In this document: positions 23,262 to 38,200 of the stretch, piece after piece
Numbering within the stretch: the stretch's first letter is position 1
Layout of the letters: each line of letters starts with the position of its first letter
Source: Haliclystus octoradiatus
Taxonomy: Eukaryota > Cnidaria > Staurozoa > Stauromedusae > Haliclystidae
Length of the DNA: 64,000 bases
Assembly (NCBI GenBank): GCA_916610825.1
Contig: OU744453.1
Location: 16,959,241-17,023,240, forward strand
Direction of reading: 5' to 3'
Made by a program: the position numbers and the translations under genes
The notes under the pieces: model-generated
Databases searched by the model: none
What the model was told of the DNA's origin: nothing
What the model saw: only the letters and a program-made list of their open reading frames with translations

Positions 23262-26200
23262 ATGAGTAGAAAACCATTAGGTGCACGCAGTAGCAATGTG
23301 CCTTCATTATCACTTGGTTTGACACCAAATAAACGTACAAGTTTTGGCTCTAGCTTTGGAGATCGAACTTCATTTGCTGGCAAACATAGGAGATCATCAA
23401 TTAGACCATCTGACAACTCAAAGAGGTAAAGAAGCAAATTATAATTAAAATGCGAATATTATTGATATCTAGAAAAGTATCAATTAGATTTAAATGATGC
23501 AAAACAAACTATATATTTAGTGACCGTCGGACGAAAGACACACAACTATTGAACAATAGAATTCCTGCAAACACATTTTTCTAACATTTACAAATATTCC
23601 GAATCATGAAATAACTCACCCATTTTATTAACGAAACTGAATAAGAGATTATGAGTCCTAATTGAACTAATAGCACTCTATACAGTATAAATAAGGTCAG
23701 TTTAAATTGTCTGGCCAGGAAAATTTCCAGGAAAATATTTTCAGACACTTTAAGGCAGAATTATGTGGTCGCAGCTCCCAGGCACTGGAGAATGTTTTCG
23801 AACCCCTGTTGATGTGAGAGCATAGGTACAGCAAGTCTAGAAATGTTTTGGTCTGTGACGCAGGCTACAGCAAGTCCAGTGTACTACAATGTACACACAT
23901 ATAGATTTACAGGAAATGATTAACAATAGACAAATATACGATGACGCGATTACAATATAAAACCACTAAACTAGTTGGCATAGGTAATTGATCATTAAGC
24001 TGATATTATAAACTAATCAAAATGTGTGTCCTCCTTCCTCATTCAGATTATCTAATCAAGGTACAAGAACCCAAATCAAAGATCCTCGCAATCTAACCAA
24101 CAGAGGTAAATTTGCTTTCACAACTTTTATCGTTTTCAACAATACTGTACAAATTTTCATTTTATTTTGGTTGTTGCAATGTCTATGAAGATTACAACTG
24201 ACATATTTAATATACTTGATGTGCTCAAAGCCTCCTATCTGTAGACCTGGATCTAGCCAGGGTTCGATAAAATGGGGGATTCTATCAGCGATCTGAAGGC
24301 TAACAAAAATACGGAGAAAAGGGGGAAGAAATTGCAGTTTTTAACATATTTTTATGAAAATAACAGTAAATTGAAAAAGATGTGAAAATGTTTACGTGAT
24401 GAAATCATCTGAAAAAGTTTTGAAGGGAAAATTGGAATCCCAGAAGGACTAATATTTTATCGGACCCTTTACCTAGTCCTACCCTATCATTAAACAACCT
24501 AGGCCTAGCCTATTAACACACAACCTAGGCCTAGCCTATCATTATACACTCAATGTTACCAATTATAAGGTATCTCTAGACCTATTCAACATCTGACATA
24601 TATTTTATTCTTTTCTAGTATTCCAGAAGAAAATTATTGAAGATATTGTTTGTGTAAGTAGGACGTCACAGATATATATATATACTGACCAGCAATAGAT
24701 GAGTCGCGCTGCTAGGTTTGAGAATTAGTATGCCTTTTATTCTAAGCAAAAACAATTTGGTATGTCAATCTGTAAATTTTACCTAAATTTGTATATATAA
24801 TCTAGGGGAGAGCGGGGTGAATTGGAACAAATTTTCTTAAAAAAATTATTGCTCCAAAACGGCTCACGCAAAACTCACAATTTTGGTATCGATTTGTAGG
24901 AAATTGTCTGAAGTTTATAATGCAAAATACCTGAATATTGTCAAATCAAAGTTGAAACAATGTTTAAAGGAAGAATGACATTTTTTCAAAACCGCGAAAT
25001 TGCGAAAATGTGGGGTGAAACGGAATGACCACAAATTTACCATTATTTCATCGAATTTGTTCAAATAAATTGAGTATCATAGCTATTGAGCCTTTAAAAA
25101 TTGATATCAACAATAATAAATTAGATAGATAAAGAAACTTACTTCCAAATATAAATTTATAAGATTATTATTTTCCATTCGAAAAAATGCGTCTCCGTAA
25201 AACACGATAACATTTTCCCGTACTAGCATAATTTTTCAAATTTCAGTTATAATTGAGAGAATATGAGTAAGGTTAATTATTCAAATTGGTTTTAATTAGA
25301 TTTAACCAATATAATATGAATAAAACAACATTTAATTTCATGCAGTCCTTCGACAAAGTCGCTTTCCTTCCGAAGGTGTCAAATTCAAAGAAACCGCTCA
25401 TGCAAATGTTTTGTTTACATTATAATTCACACTGATTCACGAAGGAAATAATAAGTCAAAACAAGACAATACAAACTCATTAATTTTACGTTGAAAATAA
25501 AACAACAAAAAGATCAATGGTTCATAGAAATAATACAAGGCTATTTACTAATGAAAAGAGGCAATTGAACCAATTTAATGGATTAATTTGAATGATTTCT
25601 TCTTGGTGTGAAATCAAAGGCGGAGCAACAACAAAGCAAAGCAGTGTGAAGCCAGACTGTGATTGAAATGTTTCCCGCCGTGTTCCATTCAACCCCATCG
25701 TGAATCTTGCAACATAAACACTATTTACTAGAAAGTTTGTTGGAAAAGACAAAAATGACAACTGCCTACGTCATAACACGGAAATTCTCTACACAATGGT
25801 ATGCAATAACACCTGATGCGTGAAGAAATGAAAATAAAATCAAACGCGATGTGAAAAGCGAATGACTTGCATCGCGCGTACAAATTTTCAAAGGCTTATA
25901 ATATTTTATTTACTTTATGTATCGAAATGAAAGTTTACACAATGTTCAGACTATATAAGAACAATGTTCTGCTGCAATTTTGTAATTTTTGAGTCTTTAG
26001 AAGTTGTGTATTCCGATTCACCCCCGTTCCATTTCACCCCGCTCTCCCCTATAGTTTTATTTTTATGTAGCTACGTAATTTATTCAATTTATAAATCTAA
26101 TACTTTACATTTTATCATTCTATACTTATTTATTCTCTATATATATTTATGACGTTACACAGATATCTCATTATTCTGTAAAACGTGCTCTATCTGACAA

Positions 26201-29200
26201 CATGTTAATATCTCTGATAGCGCAATAGAACGCAATAATTTATTATTAAATAAAGTCTATCATAATCAACATTGTTCAAGCCATTAGGCCCTATCACTTC
26301 CTGTTTTGCAATTCGTACAGAACATAAAATGAAATTTGAAGCTTTAATTTTTCTCAAAACTATGTTAGGCTACAGTTTCTGACTCGTTCTACAATATTGA
26401 AATAAATGAAATTCTTCATGGTTTAGGATTTACAAACCAAACTTTATTGTACACATTGATGTCAAGTCCAATGTCTGTAAAAAAATTTTTTGAGAATATC
26501 TTGTTTCCATGGCAACATGAATTGTGGAAATTGTCTCGCCGCTGTAGCAACTGGTATATGCTGTCTATTTACTTAGGAATTAGGGATTGGTTAATTGAGC
26601 AAAGGGCAAAAAAAATTCAGCCATTTTAGATGCCTCAAAAAGTAGATGTGGCCCTACCTATAGCCTATTTGAACTTCTCAGATTCTTACGGAGTCGGCAT
26701 TGAGGAGACAGAAAACACGCAAGTAGCTAACCACATTTATTCTCTACATCGGTCAACGAGCAAGAGGGCGAAACAACAGGCATGCAAAAATACATTTAAC
26801 AGTTAGCCTACCAATCACATGACAATACGAAGCACCAATGACAACACATTTAAATTATCATACATCATCACATGCACTCAAACAATAGGGGAGACCGGGG
26901 AAACTTGGACCTAGGGAGACATGGGACAATTTAAGCGTTCCTGATTACCAATGTAAATTATCTTCTAATATGCTGTATATCACTTTATTTCATGTTGTTT
27001 CCCTAAATTTCAATAACCAACCATAACTAATTATCAAGAAATTTTAGTGTACAGCTTACGATAATCGACATACGTTTTGCGATTCCTCTTTTGATTCAAT
27101 TAATTTTGGAATGAGTGTTTAATTGCCATATTGAATGGTTCCATTGCAACGGTTTTACTTGGATGAATATTTTGATATAAAATGTTTGAATACATTCCTG
27201 TTGATGAGGAGTGCTACCTCATTTTTTGCTGGGAAGTCAAACGGGGAGACATGGAACAGCGCGTTTTAGCATCAACCACGAATGGGAAACTTATCGCATT
27301 TGGTTGAGATATGAGTTTGTTTTTATTTATATGCGCTGTATTTGACTTTTTTACTTTGTTGAGATAAAGTTGCTAAATCAATTACAATTAGATTGATGAC
27401 AGGTGTGTCAAAAATTAATGTTATCTATTAATGCTAAAATTACTTGTTGCTGGCTTAATTTTGATCAAATAAACTCCCTAAGTCAAAGCAACAACTGTAG
27501 TGTCTGGTACTGGAAAGTAAATTTGTCAGTTATTTAAAGAAATTTTGAGAAAATATGCCTGATCCATGTCACCCCACGGTGTCCCAAGTCTCCCCTCTAA
27601 AATGGTCGGTCTTCCGCACTAAATATTTGAAAAACTGCTACATTTATGTAATTGATATTCTTACCCTTTTGAATTGAGCATGTTGGCTAATTAATGACAT
27701 AAAATTTGTTACATTTGCACAACCACAATAATTTTAATAATTAAAAAGGTGAAAAGTGGTCCAAGTCTCCCCGGTCTCCCCTACAATCACGTTAAAAACA
27801 CGCACACAATAAAATATTACATGACATCACAAATTATTCAACACATCGTAACTACAACACTTCACACAGATTTACAACTGAGGCCAGGCAGACGTGTTAC
27901 CAATATTATAACAATAACAATATTATAACTAAATCCTACAGAACTGACAAGTTTTATTTGTTTTGATGAATTTAATTTCATTAATTTATGTCTTTTCAGT
28001 TTCTCCAACAATCTTCGTATGTTCATCCAATCAATGTCAGATCATTAATGACACCTACAAGTAAAGAGTTTCTGAGGGTGTTTGAGGTAAACAATGTGAC
28101 TTTTGAAGCTTTTTACTGAAAATATTTTCAAGCTAGGATAAATGATAAGATTTCATCATCTTAACTACGTCTATTATGACTGAAGTTATGAAGATCGAGA
28201 AGACTCGGACCTGGCGAGACTGATAGGGACAAAAATATTCCTGAAAGGCCTACCCATATGAATTTTCTTCTAATATGCTTTGTATCACAATTACCGTAGT
28301 TATTACTGTTTTCCTAAATTTCAACAAGCTACAATAACTTGGTTATTATGCCCTCGAGATTGATGGATTTAATTTTTCTATTCTTTTTTTGCTTTTCCCT
28401 TTTTATATTTAATTTATCAATTTTTATTATACAAAATATATCAATAAACAGAAAATTTGATTAAAGGTAGTAACTGATATTTTATTACATATTAAGAAAA
28501 AGAACAATCCATGAATTTTTATTAGAACTTAAGAAAAAACTAATTGCACTTTATATCTTTTCTATTCTAGTTTCTTGTATCATTTATATTGCCTGGATAT
28601 CCTATGGGAAAAAAGTTCGAAGAAGAAGTCCCAAAAGTGTTGAAATATCTTAGATATCCATTTGTGATATCAAAGAGTTCTCTATATTCAATTGGAAGTC
28701 TTCATTCTTGGCCAAATTTACTCGGAGCATTACATTGGATGGTAGAACTTATAAGTGTGAGTATTGCTGTGCCAGCAAAATTGTTAACGGATTATTGTTG
28801 ATATTGTAGCCTACACATTTAAAGGAGCAACATTGACCGGAGGTCGCTACGAGGTCAACTTATGTGGACACAAACCTATTCATGTAAATTTCCTGTTTAA
28901 GGAAGCCTAGGTCTTTAAGAAACTGTAAATGTTTCGGATTTTTTGTCATGTCTCACATTAAAAATTATTTTTATTTCTAGTATGGAGACAAAGCTCATGA
29001 GGAAACGTTTGACAATGAAGTTGAACAAGATGAAAACCAAGTAAGGTTCAGATATCAATATGATATCTACAATTAAATAGGGGTTGGGTGGCTAATCGGT
29101 CGTCCTGTAACCTGCTTGCTAGGAACTACCGGTTTTACTTTTAGACCCATGATTTCGTCAGAAAATGGGTCTATTCTATGATGGTAAAATACATAGATTT

Positions 29201-32200
29201 TGTTTTTCAATTCTGAACATTTAATCGGAATTGTTTTGTCCTCAAATATGGTCAACGAATATGTCTAATCCAAAGTCTTTTGTCTGGTTCAGTTGACTGA
29301 TTTTTATTGTTTTGAAATTTGCAAACAAACTGTTTATAAGGTCTTCCTGGTCTTCATAAAACATTCAAATAAACTGTTGATGTGAGCAGGGTCCGACAAA
29401 AGGGGGGAATCCTAGGATCCTAGATCCCGGAAGGCTAGACAAAATTCAGAAGAAAATTGATGTTTTTAATGGTTTTCTGGTCAAACCTCAAAAAGAAAAT
29501 TCAGACGAAAAAATTTAAATGCCCCTAGGATTCCAGAAGGCTGAACCTTTTGTTGGACCCTGGATGTGAGTGGTCGCTGTGAGATTGACACTTTTTGTGC
29601 AATGTAGCCTACTGTTCATGAAATGGTTCCATGCGGCTTCTTGCTAAACCATATCTTCTTGTTTTTGTGTTATAGATCATCTTATCTTATATCAAAATGT
29701 CATATTGTGCATTTATGAATGGCAAAGATGATTTGAGTGAATGGGATGATTATCTGGAAAAAATGCTAACACGTATGTTAGATTGAAACATGTTATACCA
29801 ATTATATCCCCATGAAAATAATTCATGTGTTGAACCCGTTCATGAGTGTAAATTGCCACGATTTCATGAACATTTCGAACTCATGAACTCGTTCACAAGC
29901 ATGAACTTGCTCGGATTTTCATGAACACTTCATAAATATTTCCTTCTGGGTTCATAAATAGTTCATAAACCGGTTCATGAATCGGGGTGCACCAAATATT
30001 TGGCCGGCGGAATAATTAGACAAATAGTTTGATATGCCCCTTATCATTACAACAGTCAAATCAATGTAAAAACTATAGAATATTTACTTTTGATATTCAA
30101 GAAACTTTCTCTCTATTGTTCAAAATGTTTCGTTCATGATTTTAAAGAAAAATCGTGCTGCTGTGACATTGATGGAATGTAGCATATCATTGCCATTTTT
30201 CCTACAACCACCTCTTTCATTCTTCAGACATAAGAATTTTCAGACTTTTAGCGGATTTCAGACTATTTTGGACCTTGTGAATCTCTAGTGATTGAGCACT
30301 TTTTCCCATTCAAATCCATTAAAAATTTTCAAGATATTATAGATTTCAGACTATTATTGAAATTTCAATTCTCATGTCTGATTTTTGCTTTTATAAACAT
30401 ACTTTTTTCTTTCGTTTTTATTTATCTAGCTAAAGATTCTGCTGGTATGTTATCTATTTGTTGGTATTCATTTTGGTATTGTTATGATTCTTATTTTGAT
30501 ATTTTTATTTTGGTTATCTCTTTACGAAATGTTGTTCATGAATATATCATTGTCAAACCGTCAAACAAACTCAAACCCTAAACAGTTGTGAGCAGGGTCC
30601 GACAAAAGTGGGGATCCTGGGATCCTAGATCTCGGGAGGCTAGAGCAAATTCAGAAGAAATTTGATAAATTTTTGATTTATAGGCCAAACCTCAACAAAA
30701 CATTCAGAAGAAAATGTGCAATGTTGTTCAAGATTCCGGAAGGCTAAACCTTTTGTCGGACAGTGGTTGTGAGACACCCCATAGTTTAAATTATAGAAAT
30801 GACACATGTGCTATAACACACACTTCGAATGATCAAAGTTTGCTATCGTACTCCATCAGATGATTGTTCTCATGACAATATGCGTCCTGATTATCAGTTT
30901 TCATGGTAACACAAATTTATTTTTAAGATCTCATCTGCTTTTATATCCTATATTGATGGAATGGAGCATGTCTCCACGTTCACATTATTATCCACAAGTT
31001 GAATTAGAGTTATTATAATAGCCGATTGAAAAAGTTCATTGAAAAACAAATACTATAACAAAAAAAAAACAGGAAAATTAAAACGAAAGAACGTTTACGT
31101 TTTCTAATGATGGGAATACAGTATGTCATCACAATCATCACTAAATTGAATTTAAAATGGAAATCAAAAAAAATTCCGTACATTAGAGGAATGTGCTGTC
31201 CCTTTTTGCCTAATCTGTCTTCTACACAAAGAACGCCACAAAACACAGTCAAACATAGCTGAGAAAAAACTTCTAAATAAAATAATTCACAATACAAAAC
31301 ATTATGAAAAAAAAACTACTAGCACATAGCCTAGGCTTATAAATGCCCAAATGATTTAACAAGATAAAAAAATGTAATAAAAATCAAATACATTATTTAA
31401 GAAATTGTGATTTTGAATGATTACAGATATTGATAAATTAAGAGAAGATAATGAACGTTTAGAGAAAGATTATGAAGCTATCAATTGTGAGAAGGTAACA
31501 TCATTTCATATTCGACATTCAAGTGCAGATGTCAGATGCCACAGGGGTATATAACAACCCACCCCTGAACTACAGTAAAGCTTGTATAACAGCCATTTAT
31601 GACAGATAGATAAATTGACTACTATATATACCAGGTGGCCTTTAAATACAGGGCTGATTCAATAGACTACATTATTTTGACATTGCAGTAGTGACCACTA
31701 TAGACAGGTGGCCACTGTCTATTGGTGATCATTATAACATGTTTGACTGTAGTAATGTTTTTCTATGTTTATATACTTGCTGAGCTAGCTTAAATAGCAA
31801 AGTGATACTCTGTTCCCTTGGACAGGGTGCCGTTGACAGGGTCTGATAAAATAGTTGACCTTACAAAATCATACAATTTTTTAAAATTTAGTTTTGTCTG
31901 CACCACCCCTGCGAAATAAGTAGTTAAGTTCATGAACTGTTCATGATCTTTAGAAAAGTTCATCAAAGTGTTCATGAACACCTTATAAACAGTTCATGAA
32001 CTTTGCAAACTTCCATGAAAGTGTTCATGAACACCTTATAAACAGTTCATGAACCTTTTTCACAGTGGAAGGCAAGAAAAATGGTTTGATGTCAACTCGT
32101 GCAACGAGTTTGCATTATGTGACACATTTTGTGGTGGTTTGTTAGTCACGTGGTGACACTGTAATCAAACTAATTTGAAATTCTATCCAATTGAGTTGAA

Positions 32201-35200
32201 ACAGAACGGATTTCTCAATCATAACCATTGCAACCCAAATTTGTAAAAACTATATTCCAACCACACACTAACAGAGTAACTATTTATAAGAGTTGGGAGA
32301 CAAAACTTTTTGGGGCTCACAATATGTCTTTTTTGTTCCAATGAAAACGAGGTTTTGCTCTGGAACAAAAAGTTTTTTGAAATCCTGACATTATTTTCCT
32401 ATGCTTTGTTCAAATTTTGCGACCCTGGGTGTGGCGGAACAAAAATGGCGTCCATAAAATCATTTCAACTGGCATCTGGACAATGGTCCCATGAAAAAGT
32501 GTCCCAACTCTTGTAATTAAATGGCTCTGCACACTAGCCCCTAAAAGCATGTTTGATACTTTGATTATGTGTTGAAGGTGTACGTTAGAATATTTATCTT
32601 TAGTGGCGTTGTCCTGCACATTTTTCGTCTGTAGTGCATTAACATTTCATATTTCCAGGATGAGCTTGCAGAATATCAACAGATGGTCAAAGAAGCAGAG
32701 AATGAATTGTAAGTTTAATGTATTTTTGTTTTCAGCCTTTTTATATTTTTAGTAGGCTTGCTGCACAAATTGGTTAACATCACAATAGGCAGGTGCACTA
32801 AAAATTTCAAAGTTGATTTTATTTGTGTGTCGGATATATCATACCCGCAGAATTCCATAAAACTGATAAAAATTCCAAAAAATTTCCAAAAACCCTTCAT
32901 TTTTGAGTTTTAAATCCAGAAATTTCGTAGAACGTCAAAACGATTTGTGATTGGCTTGCTATATTATGACGTCATTTCCCGGACAGAACAAAATCGCACT
33001 CCGCTAAACAATGGAGACTTAAGCATTTTTGTAATTATTGGTATCGTTGAACGTCAAATTTAAATGTAATCATTTCCATTAGCACTGCTGTTCCTGTTCA
33101 GAATATTGAAGGCTGACTTCAAAAAACTTATTACGGTGACCTGAAATATTCATCAATGGAAATCGCTCTGAAATATTTATATCAATTTATGTTGTTTTTG
33201 TCTACGTTCGAGCATGGTTCGAGTGTCGAAGCGAGAAGGAACAAGGATGGTAGACTAGCTTAGCAAATTATTTGAATTTCAAATAACACACATAAAGTTT
33301 CAAACAAGTTGGAAAATAAGTGGAAGGAGTTGTATGATCTACCATTTATTAGCAAATTATCCACGTTATTTTCTCGCGAATCATATGGCCTATTATAGGA
33401 TCAAATTTATTGTAGCTATGATTCTACCATGATTCTACAAAAACTACATTCACTGTCTTCGCTGATCAATGGGATAAAATATATAGCTAAATATAGCTAC
33501 TACATCAATATCGTCCATTGCCTTCACACAAACTGCATGATTAATCATTTGTCCAAGTAAATATTTGTTAATCAATGCAAATGTAATCATAAATTGCTTT
33601 TCGGTTTTCAGAAAATTATACGCCTCGACGTAAACTGTCGTAGCATGCGTGATCGATGCGTAAAATATTTCATTTAAACGGCAACTTTATTGAATTTGAA
33701 TTCTGATTTACTAGAAAAAATCCAAATCTAGAATTGGTAAAGCGTTAATAGGTCCATTTAAAGTGTTTAATTCAAATAAATGCACACTGAATGCGATTTC
33801 ACCGTCTTATATCTGGTGATAATAACACAAGCAACAGTTGATGATGCATGATAGACGAAATAAAAGAACAAAGATTTGATAAATAAAAATAACACTACTT
33901 TGATGCTCGAGTGATGATCTAAGCCGTTTATATATGAATGAGGTTTCTTCTCTAAATATCAAATATATGTATATACATTTCCAAGTGAATGCTGCCTACT
34001 TTTCGGTGAGACTTTGGTAAAGACGAGTGAACCTTTTTGTTTTGATGTGAACGAACACTTTGAAGGTCTTTGACAAAAACAGTGTGCACGTGCAGATCGG
34101 CCTGGCTGAGAACTTTTGTTCGTTTGCGGTCGGGAGCCGCGAGAGAAAGATATGGAAAAGATTTGTTTTGTTTCGCTACAAAAAGGACAAACCGAAAAAA
34201 GAAACAAAACTTTACCCTTAGTCTTGTTTAAAAATCAGCGGTTCTGATTATACTATTCACAAAAAATTTGGATAAAAAATGACGAATTGATGGATGAACG
34301 ATTTTGGATATCAAGTCATGATAGTAGTAGATTTCTCACTTTGTCCCGATTATGACGTCACATTCCTTCATCCACCAAAACTTGCCGTTTCGTAACCATG
34401 GTTACGCAATGTCATTTGAAGTCAGATATCTCGATGGTTTGTCGATATTTTTGGAAAAAAAAATCAGGGATATTAAGCTTATCCTTTGATCTTCGTATGG
34501 ATATGTTTAAAGTACATACTTAAATTTTAGTGGACCTGCCTATTGTAGGTCAGTCAGTAATTCAACTAAATACATTCTAGGAATCATTTGGAAACAGAAG
34601 ATGCCAATATCGATCGAGAAATCGCTCTGATGCAGAAAGATGCAGAGTTAATGAAAGACGAACTTATTCAGTTAGGTAAGCTTGGTTTGAAATGCCTTTA
34701 AATGGTTTAAATGTTATGTCAATTTGAAGTCATAAAAACACTGCTCTAAACACAAGTAAATTTCTTCGAAATATTAAATTTCTAAATTCACCAATGTAAT
34801 GCTAGGCCTAGATGTATATGTGTAGTTCAAGATATAGCTTGTCTTCAATCCGTACGTCGTACAACTTCTAATATTCTTTAATTTTCTTTTGATTCTTTTT
34901 TAAGGTGTTGATCCACGTGAAATCACAGTAAGTTGGATTACTAATTTGTGTTTTTAAATTACAAAATTGTGACTCACTCTGTGAGACCCATTGAGACCAT
35001 AACGTAGTGGTTAGGGCATTAGACCTCAGACTGCTTGTTCTTGGGTTAAAGCCCTTGCATAAAGAAACACTGATAGGTTGGCATATGAGAAGGGTTCACA
35101 CACATTCAATAAACACTAACCAAATAATCAACCACCCGGTGAAATAAATCTACTAACTTTCTAGGTATTCATGAAAACCCCTGTGAAAAAAGTTCATGAG

Positions 35201-38200
35201 TTCATGAACATGAATTTATCCAAAAGTCCATAAAGCGTTCACCAACAAATGGGTCTATGAATAAACCTCTGGTTTACCATTTTAATTTAACCATACCCTT
35301 GCAAAAAATCCATATGCCATAGGTTGCCTGTAGATACAGTATTACAGCCCACTACCAGTATTAGGCCCACTGTAATCTAGCCTGTGTGCAGACAGACTTT
35401 TTGTTTTATGGTCCGTCTGATCATTTAGCATCAAGTATCACATACTTCTACTAGTATTTTGGTAGTCTCTTGTGATTGGCTAATACAATATGTGAATAGG
35501 ACAAGACAATTAACACGTATTTTAAAATAACGAAAATTTGAGTAATGAAATGAAACCACACTTCCTAAATATTTGTCTAATATGAATTCAGTACAAACAC
35601 GTCGTACTTGATACCAACGCCAATACACAGACAGATTATACGAAGAAAAATCCTTTGTGTAATGTAGTCTTAGACTGTAATCAAGAATATCCTGTATTTT
35701 AGATATTTTTATATACAACAGGGTGACGATGTATCAAAATCAAAGTGGGAGACGCGTTATAATCAAATTATCACACAAAAGAAAATTGCAGAAGAAGAAT
35801 GGCTTGCTTCAAATGAAAAATGTCAGCAGAAAGAAATGGAAATATCTATACTTTACGATAAGGTGAGTTTTCGTCATATCATAATATGCCACTACTTGTA
35901 TTTAATCCCCAATACTCCTGCCAAATAATTAGTTAATTTCATGAACTGTTCATAAATTTTACAAATTTTCCTGAGCACCTTATAAACAGTTGATGAACGT
36001 TCAATGGACCAATTAATGGACAATTAATTTCCTACCAGGGCTTTATCCGTTACGCTTCACAGATGCATGAAACATTGCAATCCGTGCATGAACTCTCTCA
36101 TATTGGTGTTAAGTAAATTTTTTCTGAAATGCTTTCCAGGACTCTACTTTTGCTTGACCCCTAGAAAAAACAGTTGATGAACACTTTAAGGAAAGTTATC
36201 GTTGATGAACTTTTCATAAACTGTTCATGAACTCCTGAACTGTTTTTCCCCGGGAGAGTCCCGGTTTCCTGAGAAGATACAAGATTTGTTAAAGCCATTT
36301 TAAAGTTCAGGAACACTTCATGAACATTTGTGGCCATTTAACGTTCATGGACTCTTCATGAACTCTTCATGAGCTCTTGAACGGTTTTCGCAGGGGGAGT
36401 CCCGGTTTCCTGAGAAGATACAAGATTTGTTAAAACTATTTTCTCTATTTTCTCTAATGAAGTATGGTGTTTTTTCCGTAGGTGTCTAAAGCTATTACCG
36501 AATACAATGAAGTCGCTGCGTTCGTTATGGCTAATTCAGACAGTACCTTATTACAAACGAATAATATAACAATGTCATTGGACCATCATCAATCCAGTAT
36601 GAATAAACCAAGCCGCAATCAAGAGCATATTATGGTAAGAAGAGCCTTCTCTTTATAAGAATTGGGACAAAAATCTTTGGGGCTCAAAAATCACCATTTT
36701 GGTTCAGTTGAATACAAAGTTTTGCTTTTGAACAAAAAAAAATTCAAATTTATGATATTACGTCCCCGTGCTTCGCTCAAATTTCGCGAGCCTGGGTTTG
36801 ACGGAGCGAAAATGGCATACATGAAATCATTTGATTTACATCTGTTCAGTGTGAGCCGAGAGCGGCACATGAAAGAATGTCTAAACTCTTATTGAATAGA
36901 TGGCTCTGATGGTAAGTGTTTTAGACAGACTACTGTCACAAAGGCTTTTGCCTTCAATCGCATTTTTTTGCCCTTGAATCCTTTACGGTAAGTTGCTGAA
37001 AAAATTGGATAAGTGCAAATTTGGTTAAATGCAACAGAAATCATTGGTAGTTTTGACTTGCACTTAAGCGGGTTACAAAAAATAGATATAGAATTAGAAA
37101 CGAGATGTTTTCTCCGTTACTCAGAGTTTTGTGCTGCGGCACTCCTCGGGCGGCTTATTCATACTTTATATATATTCATTCATTCATATTGTAGTCAAAT
37201 GTAAAATATAGTTATTTGCCATATAAGGATTACTGATATTGTATTAGCTTTTGATTGGTTAGCCTCGTTATTGTAAGCCTCGTTTACAGACATATATATA
37301 TATAAATAAATTAGGGTGTTGTCCATGCTTCATCAGTCTTGTTGTAAACGTTGAAGGCGCTTCATTAAAATGTAAAAGTCAATTCACAGTCGTTGTTTCT
37401 GTCTCTCTCACATCGAACCATAGTCCTACACATATATATTTTCATATACTGTATTCATTTTATTCATATAGTTTTATTTACTATATTAATAAAACCGTCT
37501 GAAGAGCGCTACAGTGAGAAACTCTGAGTCACGGAGAAAACATGTTGTTTCTAATTTTATATCTACACATCTCCACCTACCAGTTGGCCTATTGTGCACT
37601 ATATTGATGTTTTGCTCTTAATAAATAAATTTATTTACTTATTAAAGCTCTTAATAAATAGATTTATTTATTTATTAAATCAACATTGTTATTATTATTA
37701 TTGTTATAAAAATAATTTAATAAATTATTCAATAAAAACTGTATCTTTAGCTCTTTAATTACTAGATTTTATATTTTAGTTACTAAAATTTGGCATTTAC
37801 AAACATGCCCTTCTTAATGATGTAAAACAAGCGTAATTATACACTCATTTCATTTACGAGGGGAAGTAAACAATACAGTGAAACCTGATATAGCTGCCAG
37901 CTACGAGAGATGGATAAATTGACCACTATAGATAGGTGGCCTTCATATACAGCTTTGATTCAATAGAAAGGACTGACCACTATGGACAGGTGGCCGCTGT
38001 ATAGAGGTGACCGTTATAACAGGTTTGACTGTACACACACACATACACACTGTATAATGTTCATAAACTGTTTCGCAGGAGCAGTGTCCAACAAAATTTT
38101 AGCCTTCCAGAATCTTAAAGTTTTCAACATTTTCTTCTGACCCTGTACAGGAGTTGGGCTATTCTATTCGCATTGCTTTCTTAAGTACTAGGTACAGTCA

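Noticed and set aside
28199-28250. Another GGGGAGA-type element end
   Set aside because: GACTCGGACCTGGCGAGACT only loosely resembles the family F end and no partner end was found.
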